A stretch of DNA of 64,000 nucleotides from NCBI RefSeq assembly GCF_011398155.1, contig NZ_AP021888.1:640001-704000 (forward strand), given 5' to 3'. Below are positions 52,750-61,840 of this stretch, one piece after another. The notes beneath the pieces were generated by a model, which did no database searches, had not been told where the DNA came from, and saw only the letters and a list, made by a program, of their open reading frames with translations. Each line of letters begins with the position of its first letter. Position 1 is the stretch's first letter. Source of the DNA: Thiosulfativibrio zosterae (GTDB lineage: Bacteria > Pseudomonadota > Gammaproteobacteria > Thiomicrospirales > Thiomicrospiraceae). The position numbers and the translations under genes are program-made.

Positions 52750-53967
52750 CTATTTATGTTTTCTCAGATTGTAGAGTAAAGCAGGGGTTGGGTAAGCGTC
52801 TGCTGGCAGTTGGCGACTGATTTGGTAATTGCGAATGGCGGCACGCGTTTTAGAACCCGCAATGCCATCAGGTGTTCCAAGGTCAAAGCCCAGTAAATTT
52901 AAACGCTCTTGAACTTCTTTCATTTCTTCGCGAGTTAAGGCTTGGTCGTCTGCGGGTGCGGTTTTGGTTAAAGGCGGACGCCCAACAATTCGGTCTGCCA
53001 AATGACCCACCGCCAAAGCATAGTTATCTGAGCGGTTCCAGCGCTTAATCACTTGGTAGTTATCAAACACTAAAAAGGCTGGGCCTCGATAGTCGCTGGG
53101 TAAAACTAAGCGCGCTTTTAAGTCTTCAATCGGTAATTCTCGCCCATCCGCCAATTGAATACCGAGCGCTTTCCAGTCGGTGAGCAGTTTTTCGGTTTTA
53201 TTGTCGGCTAGGCTCAAATCAAACCCCGCAGGCAGACTGACTTCTCTGCCCCAGTTTTCTTGTTTTTGCCAGCCTAATTCGGCAAGGAAGTTACCCATAG
53301 AATTAAACACATCAGGTAAACTTTTCCACAGGTCTTTTTTACCGGATTCATCGCCATCTACGGCATAGCGCAGATAGTTAGACGGCATAAACTGGCATTG
53401 CCCCATAGCACCTGCCCAAGAGCCTTTCATTTGCTCAACGCTGGCGTGACCCAAATCAATAATTTTTAAAGCGGCCAGTAATTCTTTACTGAAAAACTCT
53501 GAACGACGCGGGTCGTAGCTCAGGGTGGCTAAGGATTCAATAATTGCAGTATTGCCGGTATAACCGCCAAAGTTGGTTTCCATGCCCCAAAACGCAATTA
53601 AAAATCGTCCTGGTACGCCATATTTGGCCGTGACTTCATCAAGTTGTTTACGGTGTTTTTCATAGAGCATTTTGCCGGTTTCAATACGCCATTCAGTGAC
53701 AGCGCGATTGAAATATTGCCAAAAAGTTTTTGAGAATTCAGGCTGGCGACGATCAAGTTCCAAAACGGCACGATTTAAATGCACATCATGAAACGCCTTT
53801 TGTACGGTCGCTGCAGAAATGCCATTTTGAATGGCTTGTTTTTTAAATCCGCTGACCCATTTTTGGAAATCCGCTTCGGATTGCTCGGGGGGCGTATAGG
53901 CAAAAGTTGGACTTGCAAACAAGCTGCAAAGTGATAAAACGACGATGTTTAGAGTTGGCATTTTCAT
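52750..53967 (-). CDS. Lytic murein transglycosylase (MltB-like) with peptidoglycan-binding domain
   Basis: 405 residues. The signal peptide (1-23, cleaved after TFA) is followed by an SLT_2/MltB catalytic domain (about 30-325). Catalytic Glu is in FLIAFWGMETNFGGYTG; AGAMGQCQFMPSNY and DGDESGKKDLWKSLPDV are diagnostic. A C-terminal PG_binding_1 domain (about 345-400) has VQERLNLLGFDLGTPDGIAGSKTRAAIRNYQ. No lipobox, so it is soluble periplasmic. It cleaves glycan strands to 1,6-anhydroMurNAc. Confidence 0.93.
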   Translation of the reverse strand: MKMPTLNIVVLSLCSLFASPTFAYTPPEQSEADFQKWVSGFKKQAIQNGISAATVQKAFHDVHLNRAVLELDRRQPEFSKTFWQYFNRAVTEWRIETGKMLYEKHRKQLDEVTAKYGVPGRFLIAFWGMETNFGGYTGNTAIIESLATLSYDPRRSEFFSKELLAALKIIDLGHASVEQMKGSWAGAMGQCQFMPSNYLRYAVDGDESGKKDLWKSLPDVFNSMGNFLAELGWQKQENWGREVSLPAGFDLSLADNKTEKLLTDWKALGIQLADGRELPIEDLKARLVLPSDYRGPAFLVFDNYQVIKRWNRSDNYALAVGHLADRIVGRPPLTKTAPADDQALTREEMKEVQERLNLLGFDLGTPDGIAGSKTRAAIRNYQISRQLPADAYPTPALLYNLRKHK

Positions 53968-54038
53968 AGAATAAGCATTTTACTAAAGTCGCTTGTGCTT
54001 ATGCAGTAAAATAATGCTTTTTAAAATGAGTAAATGCC

Positions 54039-56246
54039 ATGTGTCGTTTTTTTGCGACTTGTCCGAAAGGGATGAGTGAACTCTTGAAAGAGGAGTTGGA
54101 GTCGTTTGGGGCTGAGTCGGTTAAAGTTCAGCCTTCAGGTGCTACCTTTGAAGGCGACATGGAAGTGGGTTATCGTGCGGTTTTATGGTCACGCTTAGCC
54201 AACCGCATTTACTACACTTTGCTAGAAACCGAGCTTGATAACCAAGAGGCTTTAACGCCTGCGGTGAGCGCGATTGAATGGTCGGAGCATTTGGATGCCG
54301 AGGGCACTTTTTTGGTGTCTTTTTCTGGACAAGGTTTGAATATTACCCATACCCATTTCGGGGCGTTAAAAATCAAAGATGGTATTGTGGATTATTTTCG
54401 AGGCATTGGCGATGTGCGCCCGTCGGTCGATACGGATTATCCTGATGTGCGCATTCATGGTCATGTGAATCGCAATCGCATTACCTTGGGTTTAGATTTG
54501 TCGGGTCACAGTTTGCATCAACGCGGCTATCGCGAAGGCACGCAGGTCACCGCACCGCTCAAAGAAAACACCGCGGCGGCGATTTTAATGCGTGCCGGTT
54601 GGCCAGAAATTGCCAAACAAGGTGGTTGCTTTTACGACCCCATGTGTGGCTCGGCAACCTTTTTGGTTGAAGCGGCCATGATGGCTTCGGATTGTGCGCC
54701 AGGCATGATGAAAGCTGATGAAAAAGGGTTGGTGACTTGGAAGCAATATGATGCGGTTTTGTGGCAGAAGTTGTTAGACGAGGCAGCGGTGCGTGAATCG
54801 ATTGGTTTAAAAACCTTGCCGCATATTTATGGTTCGGACATTTCCCACAAATCTTTGGAGATAGCGCGTATTTCCATTCAACAAGCGGGCTATGATGACA
54901 TTATCGAAATTAAACAAATGTCGGTAGTGCAAGGACGCAAATGGGGCGAGTGGACGCCAGGGCTTATCGTCACCAATCCGCCTTATGGCGAACGCTTGGG
55001 CGAGTTGGAAGAAGTTAAGCAAACCTATTTACAGTTAGGTGACTTTATCAAAGCCGAGTTTGCGGGCTGGCAAGCGGCGGTTTTAACTTGTAACTCCGAA
55101 TTGGGAATGTATCTTGGCATTAAGGCCAAGCGTTCGCATGATTTCTTTAACGGGGCGATGGAGTGTAAGTTGTTCCGCTTTGATGTTGAAGAAAGTTGGT
55201 TCAGACAACCTGCCATTGCGTTGAATCAAGATCTGCCTGAAAAGCTTCAGCAGCTTCAGCCAGAATTGGCGACCACCGAAGGCGCGGTGATGGTGGCCAA
55301 TCGTATTAAAAAGAATTTAAAAGGTTTAAAAACCTGGGTTAAGCAAAACGAAATTGGCGCTTACCGTGTGTATGATGCCGATTTACCGGAATATGCCTTA
55401 GCGATTGATTATTATCCAACGCTGGAAGGTGGCGATTGGTTGATGGTGGCGGAGTATGCACCGCCTAAGACGGTTAACCCGACTAAAGCGCGTCGTCGTT
55501 TGTATGAGGCTTTGGCGGTTTTGCCCAGCGTGTTTGATATTCCCTCAGACCGAATTGTTTTTAAAGTGCGCAGTCAGCAAAAAGGCTCAGAGCAATATGA
55601 AAAGCTGGAGAATCAAAAGCAATATTTCACCATTCAAGAAGGTTTGGCCAAAATTCGCGTGAATTTTACCGATTATCTGGACACTGGTATTTTCTTAGAC
55701 CATCGTGAAGTGCGTGCCTATAGTGCTAAGTTAGCGCAAGGCAAAAGTTTCTTAAACCTGTTTTGTTATACTGCAACAGCCACGATTCAAGCAGCTATGG
55801 CAGGTGCAAAATCCAGTTTAAGTTTGGATATGTCAAAAACCTATTTATATTGGGCACAGCATAATTTTTGGACCAATAACATGGATGACAAAAAGCATCG
55901 TTTGCAGCAGCAGAATGTTATTGAGTGGTTGGCTAAAGAATCAGAAAACCCGACTGAAAAATTTGATGTCATCTTTTTAGACCCACCGTCCTTTTCGTCA
56001 TCAAAGCGCATGGACGGCACCTTGGATATTCAGCGCGACCATGTTTGGATCGTTCAGCAGGCTTTGTCTTTACTAACGCCGGATGGCAAGTTGATGTTTT
56101 CTAATAATTTACGCAAGTTTAAATTAGATGAAGCCGCTTTTGAAGCTGACTGGCAGATTGAAAATATCACGCAAAAAACCATGCCTAAAGACTTCGCTCG
56201 AAACGCTAAAATCCACCAGGCCTGGGTGTTTTCGAGGAAAGTTTGA
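54039..56246 (+). CDS. rlmL: Bifunctional 23S rRNA methyltransferase RlmKL
   Basis: 735 residues. The THUMP domain (about 40-155) is followed by the RlmL m2G2445 methyltransferase with DPMCGSATFLVEAAM (about 205-219) and VTNPPYGERLGE. The C-terminal RlmK m7G2069 methyltransferase has FLNLFCYTATAT and FLDPPSFSSSKRM. Fusion of both enzymes is normal in gammaproteobacteria. It ends with a near-copy of the dyad (about 56214-56225) read HQAW. Its stop overlaps the ATG of the next gene by one base (TGATG). Confidence 0.96.
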   Translation: MCRFFATCPKGMSELLKEELESFGAESVKVQPSGATFEGDMEVGYRAVLWSRLANRIYYTLLETELDNQEALTPAVSAIEWSEHLDAEGTFLVSFSGQGLNITHTHFGALKIKDGIVDYFRGIGDVRPSVDTDYPDVRIHGHVNRNRITLGLDLSGHSLHQRGYREGTQVTAPLKENTAAAILMRAGWPEIAKQGGCFYDPMCGSATFLVEAAMMASDCAPGMMKADEKGLVTWKQYDAVLWQKLLDEAAVRESIGLKTLPHIYGSDISHKSLEIARISIQQAGYDDIIEIKQMSVVQGRKWGEWTPGLIVTNPPYGERLGELEEVKQTYLQLGDFIKAEFAGWQAAVLTCNSELGMYLGIKAKRSHDFFNGAMECKLFRFDVEESWFRQPAIALNQDLPEKLQQLQPELATTEGAVMVANRIKKNLKGLKTWVKQNEIGAYRVYDADLPEYALAIDYYPTLEGGDWLMVAEYAPPKTVNPTKARRRLYEALAVLPSVFDIPSDRIVFKVRSQQKGSEQYEKLENQKQYFTIQEGLAKIRVNFTDYLDTGIFLDHREVRAYSAKLAQGKSFLNLFCYTATATIQAAMAGAKSSLSLDMSKTYLYWAQHNFWTNNMDDKKHRLQQQNVIEWLAKESENPTEKFDVIFLDPPSFSSSKRMDGTLDIQRDHVWIVQQALSLLTPDGKLMFSNNLRKFKLDEAAFEADWQIENITQKTMPKDFARNAKIHQAWVFSRKV

Positions 56247-57607
56247 TGTTAAATGTTTTCCGTATTTCAGAAATGGTGGGTATTGCACCGATTGAGCTCT
56301 TGGAAATAGAGCGTTACGGTGCTGATTTGGTCGCCAGTAAACCTTCATTTATGGACGCTTTAAAAGAGTGGCAAAAAGAGTTTCAAGTGACCGCCAATCA
56401 TGAGGAAGTCGTTGTTGCGGGTTATTACGAAGCGCTGATAGGCGGTGAATATGGGGATGCGTTTTATATCGTCCAATATCAGCAAGCCTTGAACTGGATT
56501 CATTTTGATTTGTCACAAAGCAGAGTAATGTTAATTTTAAGTCAATTTCGTCGTTTGTTTATTCAGTTTGCGGAGCAGCTGGGTTCTCATAATTTGGCGA
56601 AAGGGCTGTGTCATGCCCTAGATATTGGACAATCGATTGTGTCCTTAGTTTATAGTGTGGTTGAAGCGATAGAGCGTATGAAGTTGCGCTCTGAAAGCGA
56701 AATTCGTCGTATTCAAAAATCTTATCAACTGATTTCAGCAGAAATTCCGCCAGCTATTTTAAATGCCTATATGGATCATCAACGCTGGAAGTTGGTTGCT
56801 TTTAATCTGGCTTTAGGTCGTCCTTTGGATTGGGAAGGATTTGAAACATCGCATCTTAAGTGCCGCTTGGCACACTGGCTGAATGACGGCGGCTTGGACT
56901 TAATTCCTCAAGAGAAGCAGGCTATCTTTTTTGAAGCCCATGAACGCGTGCATCGTTTTGGTCAGCTGGCGATTGCCCAATCGCATAGTAACCAACCAGA
57001 AAAAATATTAACCATCCTTTCAGATATGGAGGGCGCGTCTGATATCGTTGCACAGGTTTTGTTGGATGTTATCGAGTCGGAGTTTATTCGAATTGCCACC
57101 GCAGATGGTTTAACAGGGTTACCCAATCGTCGTTCGTTTGACATGGATTATGATCAGGATGTCGCCTTTGCCAAACGCCATGGTTTTTGGGTCGGTTTGA
57201 TTTTAATAGACATTGATTTTTTTAAGCAGGTTAATGACCAGCATGGACATAGTGCGGGTGATTTTGTGCTTAAGGAAATAGCGGCAATCTTAAGTAAATC
57301 GCTCAGACAAGAAGAAAAAGCTTATCGTTGGGGTGGGGAAGAGTTTGCCATGGTGACTTTAGATAGTCAGCCTGGTGGCGCTGAAATTTTGGCAGAAAGA
57401 GCGCGTAAACTGGTGGAAGATCATGTTTTTGTGCTTAAGGATTCTACAGAGCTGAAGTTGACCATCAGTTGCGGGTCTATTTGTTTTCCGCCAGACTGTC
57501 AGCAACTGAAGCATGAAATTTTTGCAATGTCTGACAAGCAGCTTTACAAAGCGAAAGAAAGTGGGCGCAATCAAGTGCAACATAGAACAATCAAAAGCGA
57601 TTTGTAA
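56246..57607 (+). CDS. Diguanylate cyclase with globin-like and CZB (zinc-sensing) domains
   Basis: 453 residues. An N-terminal all-helical domain (about 1-155) looks like a globin-coupled sensor; at the expected proximal-His place (QYQQALNWIHFDLS) there is Leu, so haem binding is doubtful. A CZB domain (about 165-285) has its four zinc ligands, His178 in MDHQRW, Cys206 in LKCRLAHWL, His232 and His236 in EAHERVH. The C-terminal GGDEF has RWGGEEF (363-367); the inhibitory site is RQEE, not RxxD, so product inhibition may be lost. GAGGAAAG precedes ATG 56246. Coupled to rlmKL; the next gene is a paralogue lacking GGDEF. Confidence 0.82.
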   Translation: MLNVFRISEMVGIAPIELLEIERYGADLVASKPSFMDALKEWQKEFQVTANHEEVVVAGYYEALIGGEYGDAFYIVQYQQALNWIHFDLSQSRVMLILSQFRRLFIQFAEQLGSHNLAKGLCHALDIGQSIVSLVYSVVEAIERMKLRSESEIRRIQKSYQLISAEIPPAILNAYMDHQRWKLVAFNLALGRPLDWEGFETSHLKCRLAHWLNDGGLDLIPQEKQAIFFEAHERVHRFGQLAIAQSHSNQPEKILTILSDMEGASDIVAQVLLDVIESEFIRIATADGLTGLPNRRSFDMDYDQDVAFAKRHGFWVGLILIDIDFFKQVNDQHGHSAGDFVLKEIAAILSKSLRQEEKAYRWGGEEFAMVTLDSQPGGAEILAERARKLVEDHVFVLKDSTELKLTISCGSICFPPDCQQLKHEIFAMSDKQLYKAKESGRNQVQHRTIKSDL

Positions 57608-57622
57608 ACTTAGGGGGAAAGC

Positions 57623-58480
57623 ATGCGAAATATTCAAATGTTGTTGGGCATGGAGCCGCTTGAAGTTTTAGAAATTAGGCAGCATCAAGCATTTTTGTTG
57701 GGCTTACAACAAAAATTTGAAGCCAATCTTGCTCAATGGGAAGAAATGATGCCGCTCAAGCCAAAAGAAACCCCCTTGTTGGTGGATGGTTATTATGCGC
57801 AGTTGGTGGGTGGGTATTATCGAGAGAGTTTTTACAATATCCAGTATCAGCAAGCATTGCAGTGTTTTGCCAAAGGTTTCACGCTAAAAGAAGTCGCGAT
57901 TTTGACCGATAGAATTCGCCAGTTTGTCATCGCTGAAAGTTTAGCAACGAGTGAATTGCTGTCTAAAGCCCTAGAGCATGTGGTCGATTTGGTTTACGCT
58001 ATTTTCAGCCATATTTTTGGCTTGTTTGCATCAATTGAACGCATGAAGCAGCGTTCCACTTCTGTGATTAAACGCATTGAAACTTCTTACGCAGTCTTGT
58101 CACTGAGCGCACCTCAGGCATTATTAGATGCTTATCGTAATCACCAGCGCTGGAAAGTTGAAGTTTTTAACTTGTCCTTGGGGCGAAAATTAAACTGGGA
58201 GGGATTTGAAATCAACCCAGGTTTATGTGCCTTAGCCAACTGGCTAGAATCAGGTGGGTTAGCGTTGATTCCACTGGAACAACAAGAGGCATTTTTAGAT
58301 GCGCACGATTCTGTGCATTTTTACGGGCGCAGTGCGATTAAATATTCTGAACTTCAGCAATCAGAGCAGATTTTAAACTTTTTAGAAGAAATGGAAGCCG
58401 CATCTGATTATGTCAATCATGTGTTGCTGGAGTTGATTGATAAAGAGTTGTTAAAGCTGGTTGCGGCGCAACACGCATAG
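57623..58480 (+). CDS. Globin-like plus CZB sensor protein without output domain
   Basis: 285 residues, homologous along its length to the first 285 residues of the upstream cyclase (e.g. NIQYQQALQ for IVQYQQALN, NHQRWKVEVFNLSLGRKLNWEGFE). Zinc ligands are kept with identical spacing: His174, Cys202, His228, His232 (H-x27-C-x25-H-x3-H). It ends where GGDEF would begin. It is a full gene with GGGGGAAAG before ATG, so not a pseudogene remnant. It may hetero-dimerise with the cyclase or signal separately (inference). Confidence 0.75.
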   Translation: MRNIQMLLGMEPLEVLEIRQHQAFLLGLQQKFEANLAQWEEMMPLKPKETPLLVDGYYAQLVGGYYRESFYNIQYQQALQCFAKGFTLKEVAILTDRIRQFVIAESLATSELLSKALEHVVDLVYAIFSHIFGLFASIERMKQRSTSVIKRIETSYAVLSLSAPQALLDAYRNHQRWKVEVFNLSLGRKLNWEGFEINPGLCALANWLESGGLALIPLEQQEAFLDAHDSVHFYGRSAIKYSELQQSEQILNFLEEMEAASDYVNHVLLELIDKELLKLVAAQHA

Positions 58481-58528
58481 AAAATTAAAACGCAATAGAA
58501 TACAGAATTGAATTAAAAAAGAGTCGAT

Positions 58529-59911
58529 ATGGAACAAACAATACAATTTGATGAAGCCTTAATTAAACGCTACAACCAATCTGGGCCTAGATATACCTCC
58601 TATCCAACCGCGGTGCAATTTACTGAAGGGTTTGGCATTGCAGATTATCAGCGAGCTGTTGAACGCAGCAATCAGTCAGACAAGGCCTTGTCGTTATATT
58701 TTCACATTCCATTTTGCGATACCGTGTGCTTCTTTTGTGCCTGCAATAAAGTCTGGACGCGAGACCGCTCAAAAGCCAAACCTTACTTAGAGCGCTTGTT
58801 TAAAGAAATTGAAATGCAATCTAAGTTGTTTGATCCCAGTCGTAAAGTAGACCAATTACATTGGGGCGGCGGGACTCCGACCTTTATCAATATGGAAGAA
58901 ATGACGCAGTTGATGAACAAAACGCGTCAACATTTTAATTTACATGACGATGATTCTGGGGAATATTCAATTGAAATAGACCCTCGTGAAGCCAATCGAG
59001 AGTCGGTGAAACTACTGCGCACTTTGGGCTTTAATCGCATGAGTTTAGGGGTGCAAGATTTTGACGAAAAGGTTCAAAAAGCCGTCAATCGTATCCAAAC
59101 CCAAGCCGAAACGTTTGAAGTGTTGGATGCCGCGCATGAATCTGGGTTTATGTCGGTGAATGTCGATTTAATTTATGGCTTGCCTTTACAAACTGAAACC
59201 GGGTTTATCAAAACGCTAGACAGAGTGTTAGAGGCTAATCCAGATCGTTTTTCGATTTTCAATTATGCACACATGCCCAGTATGTTCCCCACCCAAAAGA
59301 AAATGAATGAAGCTGATATGCCTTCACCGGATGAAAAGTTGGCGATTTTGTATGCGGCAACTCAGCGTTTGCTTGAGGCCGGTTATGTGTATATAGGTAT
59401 GGACCATTTTGCAAAACCAGACGATGAGTTGGCGATTGCACAACGCAATGAAACCCTGTATCGCAATTTTCAGGGTTATTCCACGCACGCCGAATGTGAT
59501 TTGGTCGGGATGGGGGCAACTTCGATTTCGTTGATTAATAATACCTATGCGCAAAACTATAAGGGTTTGGACGAGTATTATGCCGCCATAGATTCTGAAA
59601 AATTAGCGGTGTTTAGAGGCGTTGAGTTGAATGAGGACGATGAATTGCGTCGTGATGTGATTACCCGTTTAATCAGTCATTTCCATTTAAATTTTGCCAA
59701 AATTGATGCCTTATGGGGGGTTCGTTTTGATGAGTATTTTGCCAGTGAACTGAAAGCCTTAGCACCGATGGTAGAAGATGGATTGGTCAAAATGACCTCA
59801 AGCGATATCTATGTGACCGCGGCAGGGCGTTTGTTAATTCGTAATATTTGTATGGTGTTTGACGCCTATTTAAAACAGGGAACTCAAAACCGTTTTTCTA
59901 AGGTGATTTAA
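58529..59911 (+). CDS. hemN: Oxygen-independent coproporphyrinogen III oxidase
   Basis: 460-residue radical SAM enzyme of haem synthesis. The cluster motif FHIPFCDTVCFFCACNK has Cys63, Cys67, Cys70 and Cys72, as in E. coli HemN. Further: LHWGGGTPTF, SIEIDPRE, NRMSLGVQDFD, VNVDLIYGLP and a C-terminal HemN domain ending VFDAYLKQG. It works under low oxygen. It follows the zinc/globin sensor pair by 48 bp. Confidence 0.96.
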   Translation: MEQTIQFDEALIKRYNQSGPRYTSYPTAVQFTEGFGIADYQRAVERSNQSDKALSLYFHIPFCDTVCFFCACNKVWTRDRSKAKPYLERLFKEIEMQSKLFDPSRKVDQLHWGGGTPTFINMEEMTQLMNKTRQHFNLHDDDSGEYSIEIDPREANRESVKLLRTLGFNRMSLGVQDFDEKVQKAVNRIQTQAETFEVLDAAHESGFMSVNVDLIYGLPLQTETGFIKTLDRVLEANPDRFSIFNYAHMPSMFPTQKKMNEADMPSPDEKLAILYAATQRLLEAGYVYIGMDHFAKPDDELAIAQRNETLYRNFQGYSTHAECDLVGMGATSISLINNTYAQNYKGLDEYYAAIDSEKLAVFRGVELNEDDELRRDVITRLISHFHLNFAKIDALWGVRFDEYFASELKALAPMVEDGLVKMTSSDIYVTAAGRLLIRNICMVFDAYLKQGTQNRFSKVI

Positions 59912-59976
59912 GTCACACCTTGACAGAGTGCGTCAGAATGGGTTAAAAAGAAATTCAAAAACTTAGAGGTTATTCT

Positions 59977-60516
59977 ATGGGCGCTTTACAAAATAATCAC
60001 CCCCATTACAAGCTGCAAGATTATGAACTTTGGGAAGGGCGTTGGGAGCTTATCGAGGGCATTCCTTATGCGATGAGTCCTGCGCCTTCGATTCGACATC
60101 AAAGTGTCAGTCAGAGAATTGCGTTGCAATTAGGCAATCAGTTACAAAACTGTCAAACTTGCCAAGCCCTGTTGCCGATTGATTGGCGTATTGCAGAAGA
60201 CACTGTGGTGCAACCTGATAATCTGGTGGTGTGTGGCGAAGTGACTGGGCAATATTTGACGCGCGCACCTGAAATCATTTTTGAGATTTTATCCCCTTCA
60301 ACGGCTTCGAAAGATCGAAACCTCAAGTTTGAACTTTATGAGCGCGAGGGGGTTAAATACTATGTGATTGTTGACCCAGAAACTCAAGTGGCCAAGTTAT
60401 ATCAGCGATTTGCCGATGGGCGTTTTGTGAAACAAATCGACGCTGAAAAACAGCAATTTGTGTTTGATTTGGGCGAGTGTCAACTAGCGTTTGATTTTAG
60501 TTTAATTTGGTCTTGA
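59977..60516 (+). CDS. Uma2 family (DUF820) endonuclease-like protein
   Basis: 179 residues. Uma2 motifs: YELWEGRWELIEGIPYAMSPAPSIRHQ (about 17-42), the PD-(D/E)XK-like core VVQPDNLVVC (about 82-91), EIIFEILSPSTASKDRNLKFELYEREGVKYYVIVD (split about 104-140). The fold resembles restriction endonucleases; the biological role of the family is unsettled, and it is most abundant in cyanobacteria. It stands alone, converging on waaA with a 6-bp gap. Confidence 0.8.
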   Translation: MGALQNNHPHYKLQDYELWEGRWELIEGIPYAMSPAPSIRHQSVSQRIALQLGNQLQNCQTCQALLPIDWRIAEDTVVQPDNLVVCGEVTGQYLTRAPEIIFEILSPSTASKDRNLKFELYEREGVKYYVIVDPETQVAKLYQRFADGRFVKQIDAEKQQFVFDLGECQLAFDFSLIWS

Positions 60517-60522
60517 TTGCGC

Positions 60523-61818
60523 TTAATCAAGCAAAGAGCGAAGCTCATTCATCAAACGCTTCAATGCACCAGTTTGTTGAGCAAAACAGTTATAAGCGGC
60601 TTCTCCAGCCGCTTTTTGTTTTTCTGGGGTTTGGGCAAATTCAATTAAGGTGCTGGCAAGGTGTTCGGGCGTTTCACAAATCTGAATGGCTTCGGCAGTA
60701 ATAAAAGGTTCAAACAAAGACTGTAGGTTTTGAAACCAAGGACCCGACAAAACAGGTTTGTTGAGCGCGGCTGGTTCTAAAATATTGTGCCCGCCAAATG
60801 GGACTAGGCTGCCACCAATAAATGCGACCTGGCTAACCGAAAACCATAACATTAACTCGCCCACACTGTCGCCCAATAACACTTGGGTTGATGCTGACAA
60901 GGTTGTCTGAGTGTGCTGGAGCTGACTTCTGGTTTGTGTGCGCAGAGGCGAGGCTTCGCAAATTTTTTGGACTTCTGCAAAACGATTAGCATGGCGCGGC
61001 ACAAGAATTAACAGTGCGGTTGGAATGCGTTGCAACAGCACTTGGTGCGCTTGCAGTATCAATGTTTCTTCGTTCTCGTGGGTGCTGGCTGCAACCCAAA
61101 TAAATCTTTCTGCTAAAGCGTTTTTTTGCGTGAATTCTTGCCCAATTTTAACCAGGCCTGGTTGAATTTCGATATCAAATTTGAGGTTTCCAAGGGTTTT
61201 AATCTTTTCAGGCAATGCCCCTAGTTTGGCAAAGCGCTGTGCATCGGCTGGAAATTGGGCGGCGATAAAAGTGGTTTGGTTCAGCGCATCGCGCAACATT
61301 TGACCACCCCATTTTCGATAGGCGTCAAAAGAAGTTTCTTTGAGACGTGCGTTGATTAAGACGATTGGAATTTTTCGTTCATGACAGGCCTGATATAAAT
61401 TGGGCCAGATTTCCGTTTCCACCATAAGCACCAGTTTAGGTTGGAGTTGATCTAAAAAACGATTAACCGAATTAGGGAAATCGTAGGGGATCATTTGGTG
61501 TTGAATGGGCACAGGGGAGAACTTGAGTGCTTGCAATGCGCCTTGGGTTGAGCCGTTGGTAACGGTGAGGGAAAGCTCGGGGTAATCTTGGTGAAGGTTT
61601 GACAGTAATGGAAAAATAGAGCGGGTTTCACCTACCGAAACAGCATGAATCCAAATGCCACCTTTTTGAAAGGTGCTTGGGTTACGACCAAAACGAGCGG
61701 CAAAACAATGTTGAATGGGTGTTTCAATGTCTTGATATTTTTGACAACGTTTCCAACCAGAATAGGCAATCAGCGGTTTGGCTAAAGTCAGTAGAAAACG
61801 ATATGTCAGAAGATTCAT
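60523..61818 (-). CDS. waaA: 3-deoxy-D-manno-octulosonic acid transferase
   Basis: 431 residues, GT-B fold (GT30) attaching Kdo to lipid IVA at the inner membrane. An N-terminal hydrophobic segment (about 2-18) precedes GIWIHAVSVGETRS with the catalytic Glu (about 54-67). LMVETEIWPNLY, NARLKE, GNLKFDIE, AASTHENEE, GDSVGEL and FGGHNILEPAALNKPVLSGP are all typical. An exact dyad copy is at 61150-61163 (QPGLV). Followed upstream by kdsD (22 bp). Confidence 0.96.
   Translation of the reverse strand: MNLLTYRFLLTLAKPLIAYSGWKRCQKYQDIETPIQHCFAARFGRNPSTFQKGGIWIHAVSVGETRSIFPLLSNLHQDYPELSLTVTNGSTQGALQALKFSPVPIQHQMIPYDFPNSVNRFLDQLQPKLVLMVETEIWPNLYQACHERKIPIVLINARLKETSFDAYRKWGGQMLRDALNQTTFIAAQFPADAQRFAKLGALPEKIKTLGNLKFDIEIQPGLVKIGQEFTQKNALAERFIWVAASTHENEETLILQAHQVLLQRIPTALLILVPRHANRFAEVQKICEASPLRTQTRSQLQHTQTTLSASTQVLLGDSVGELMLWFSVSQVAFIGGSLVPFGGHNILEPAALNKPVLSGPWFQNLQSLFEPFITAEAIQICETPEHLASTLIEFAQTPEKQKAAGEAAYNCFAQQTGALKRLMNELRSLLD
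61150..61163. repeat. Dyad copy inside waaA
   Basis: Exact AACCAGGCCTGGTT; the gene reads it as CAA CCA GGC CTG GTT (QPGLV), a third reading frame. Confidence 0.85.
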
Positions 61819-61840
61819 GGCTTGAGTTTGGCCTAAGTGT

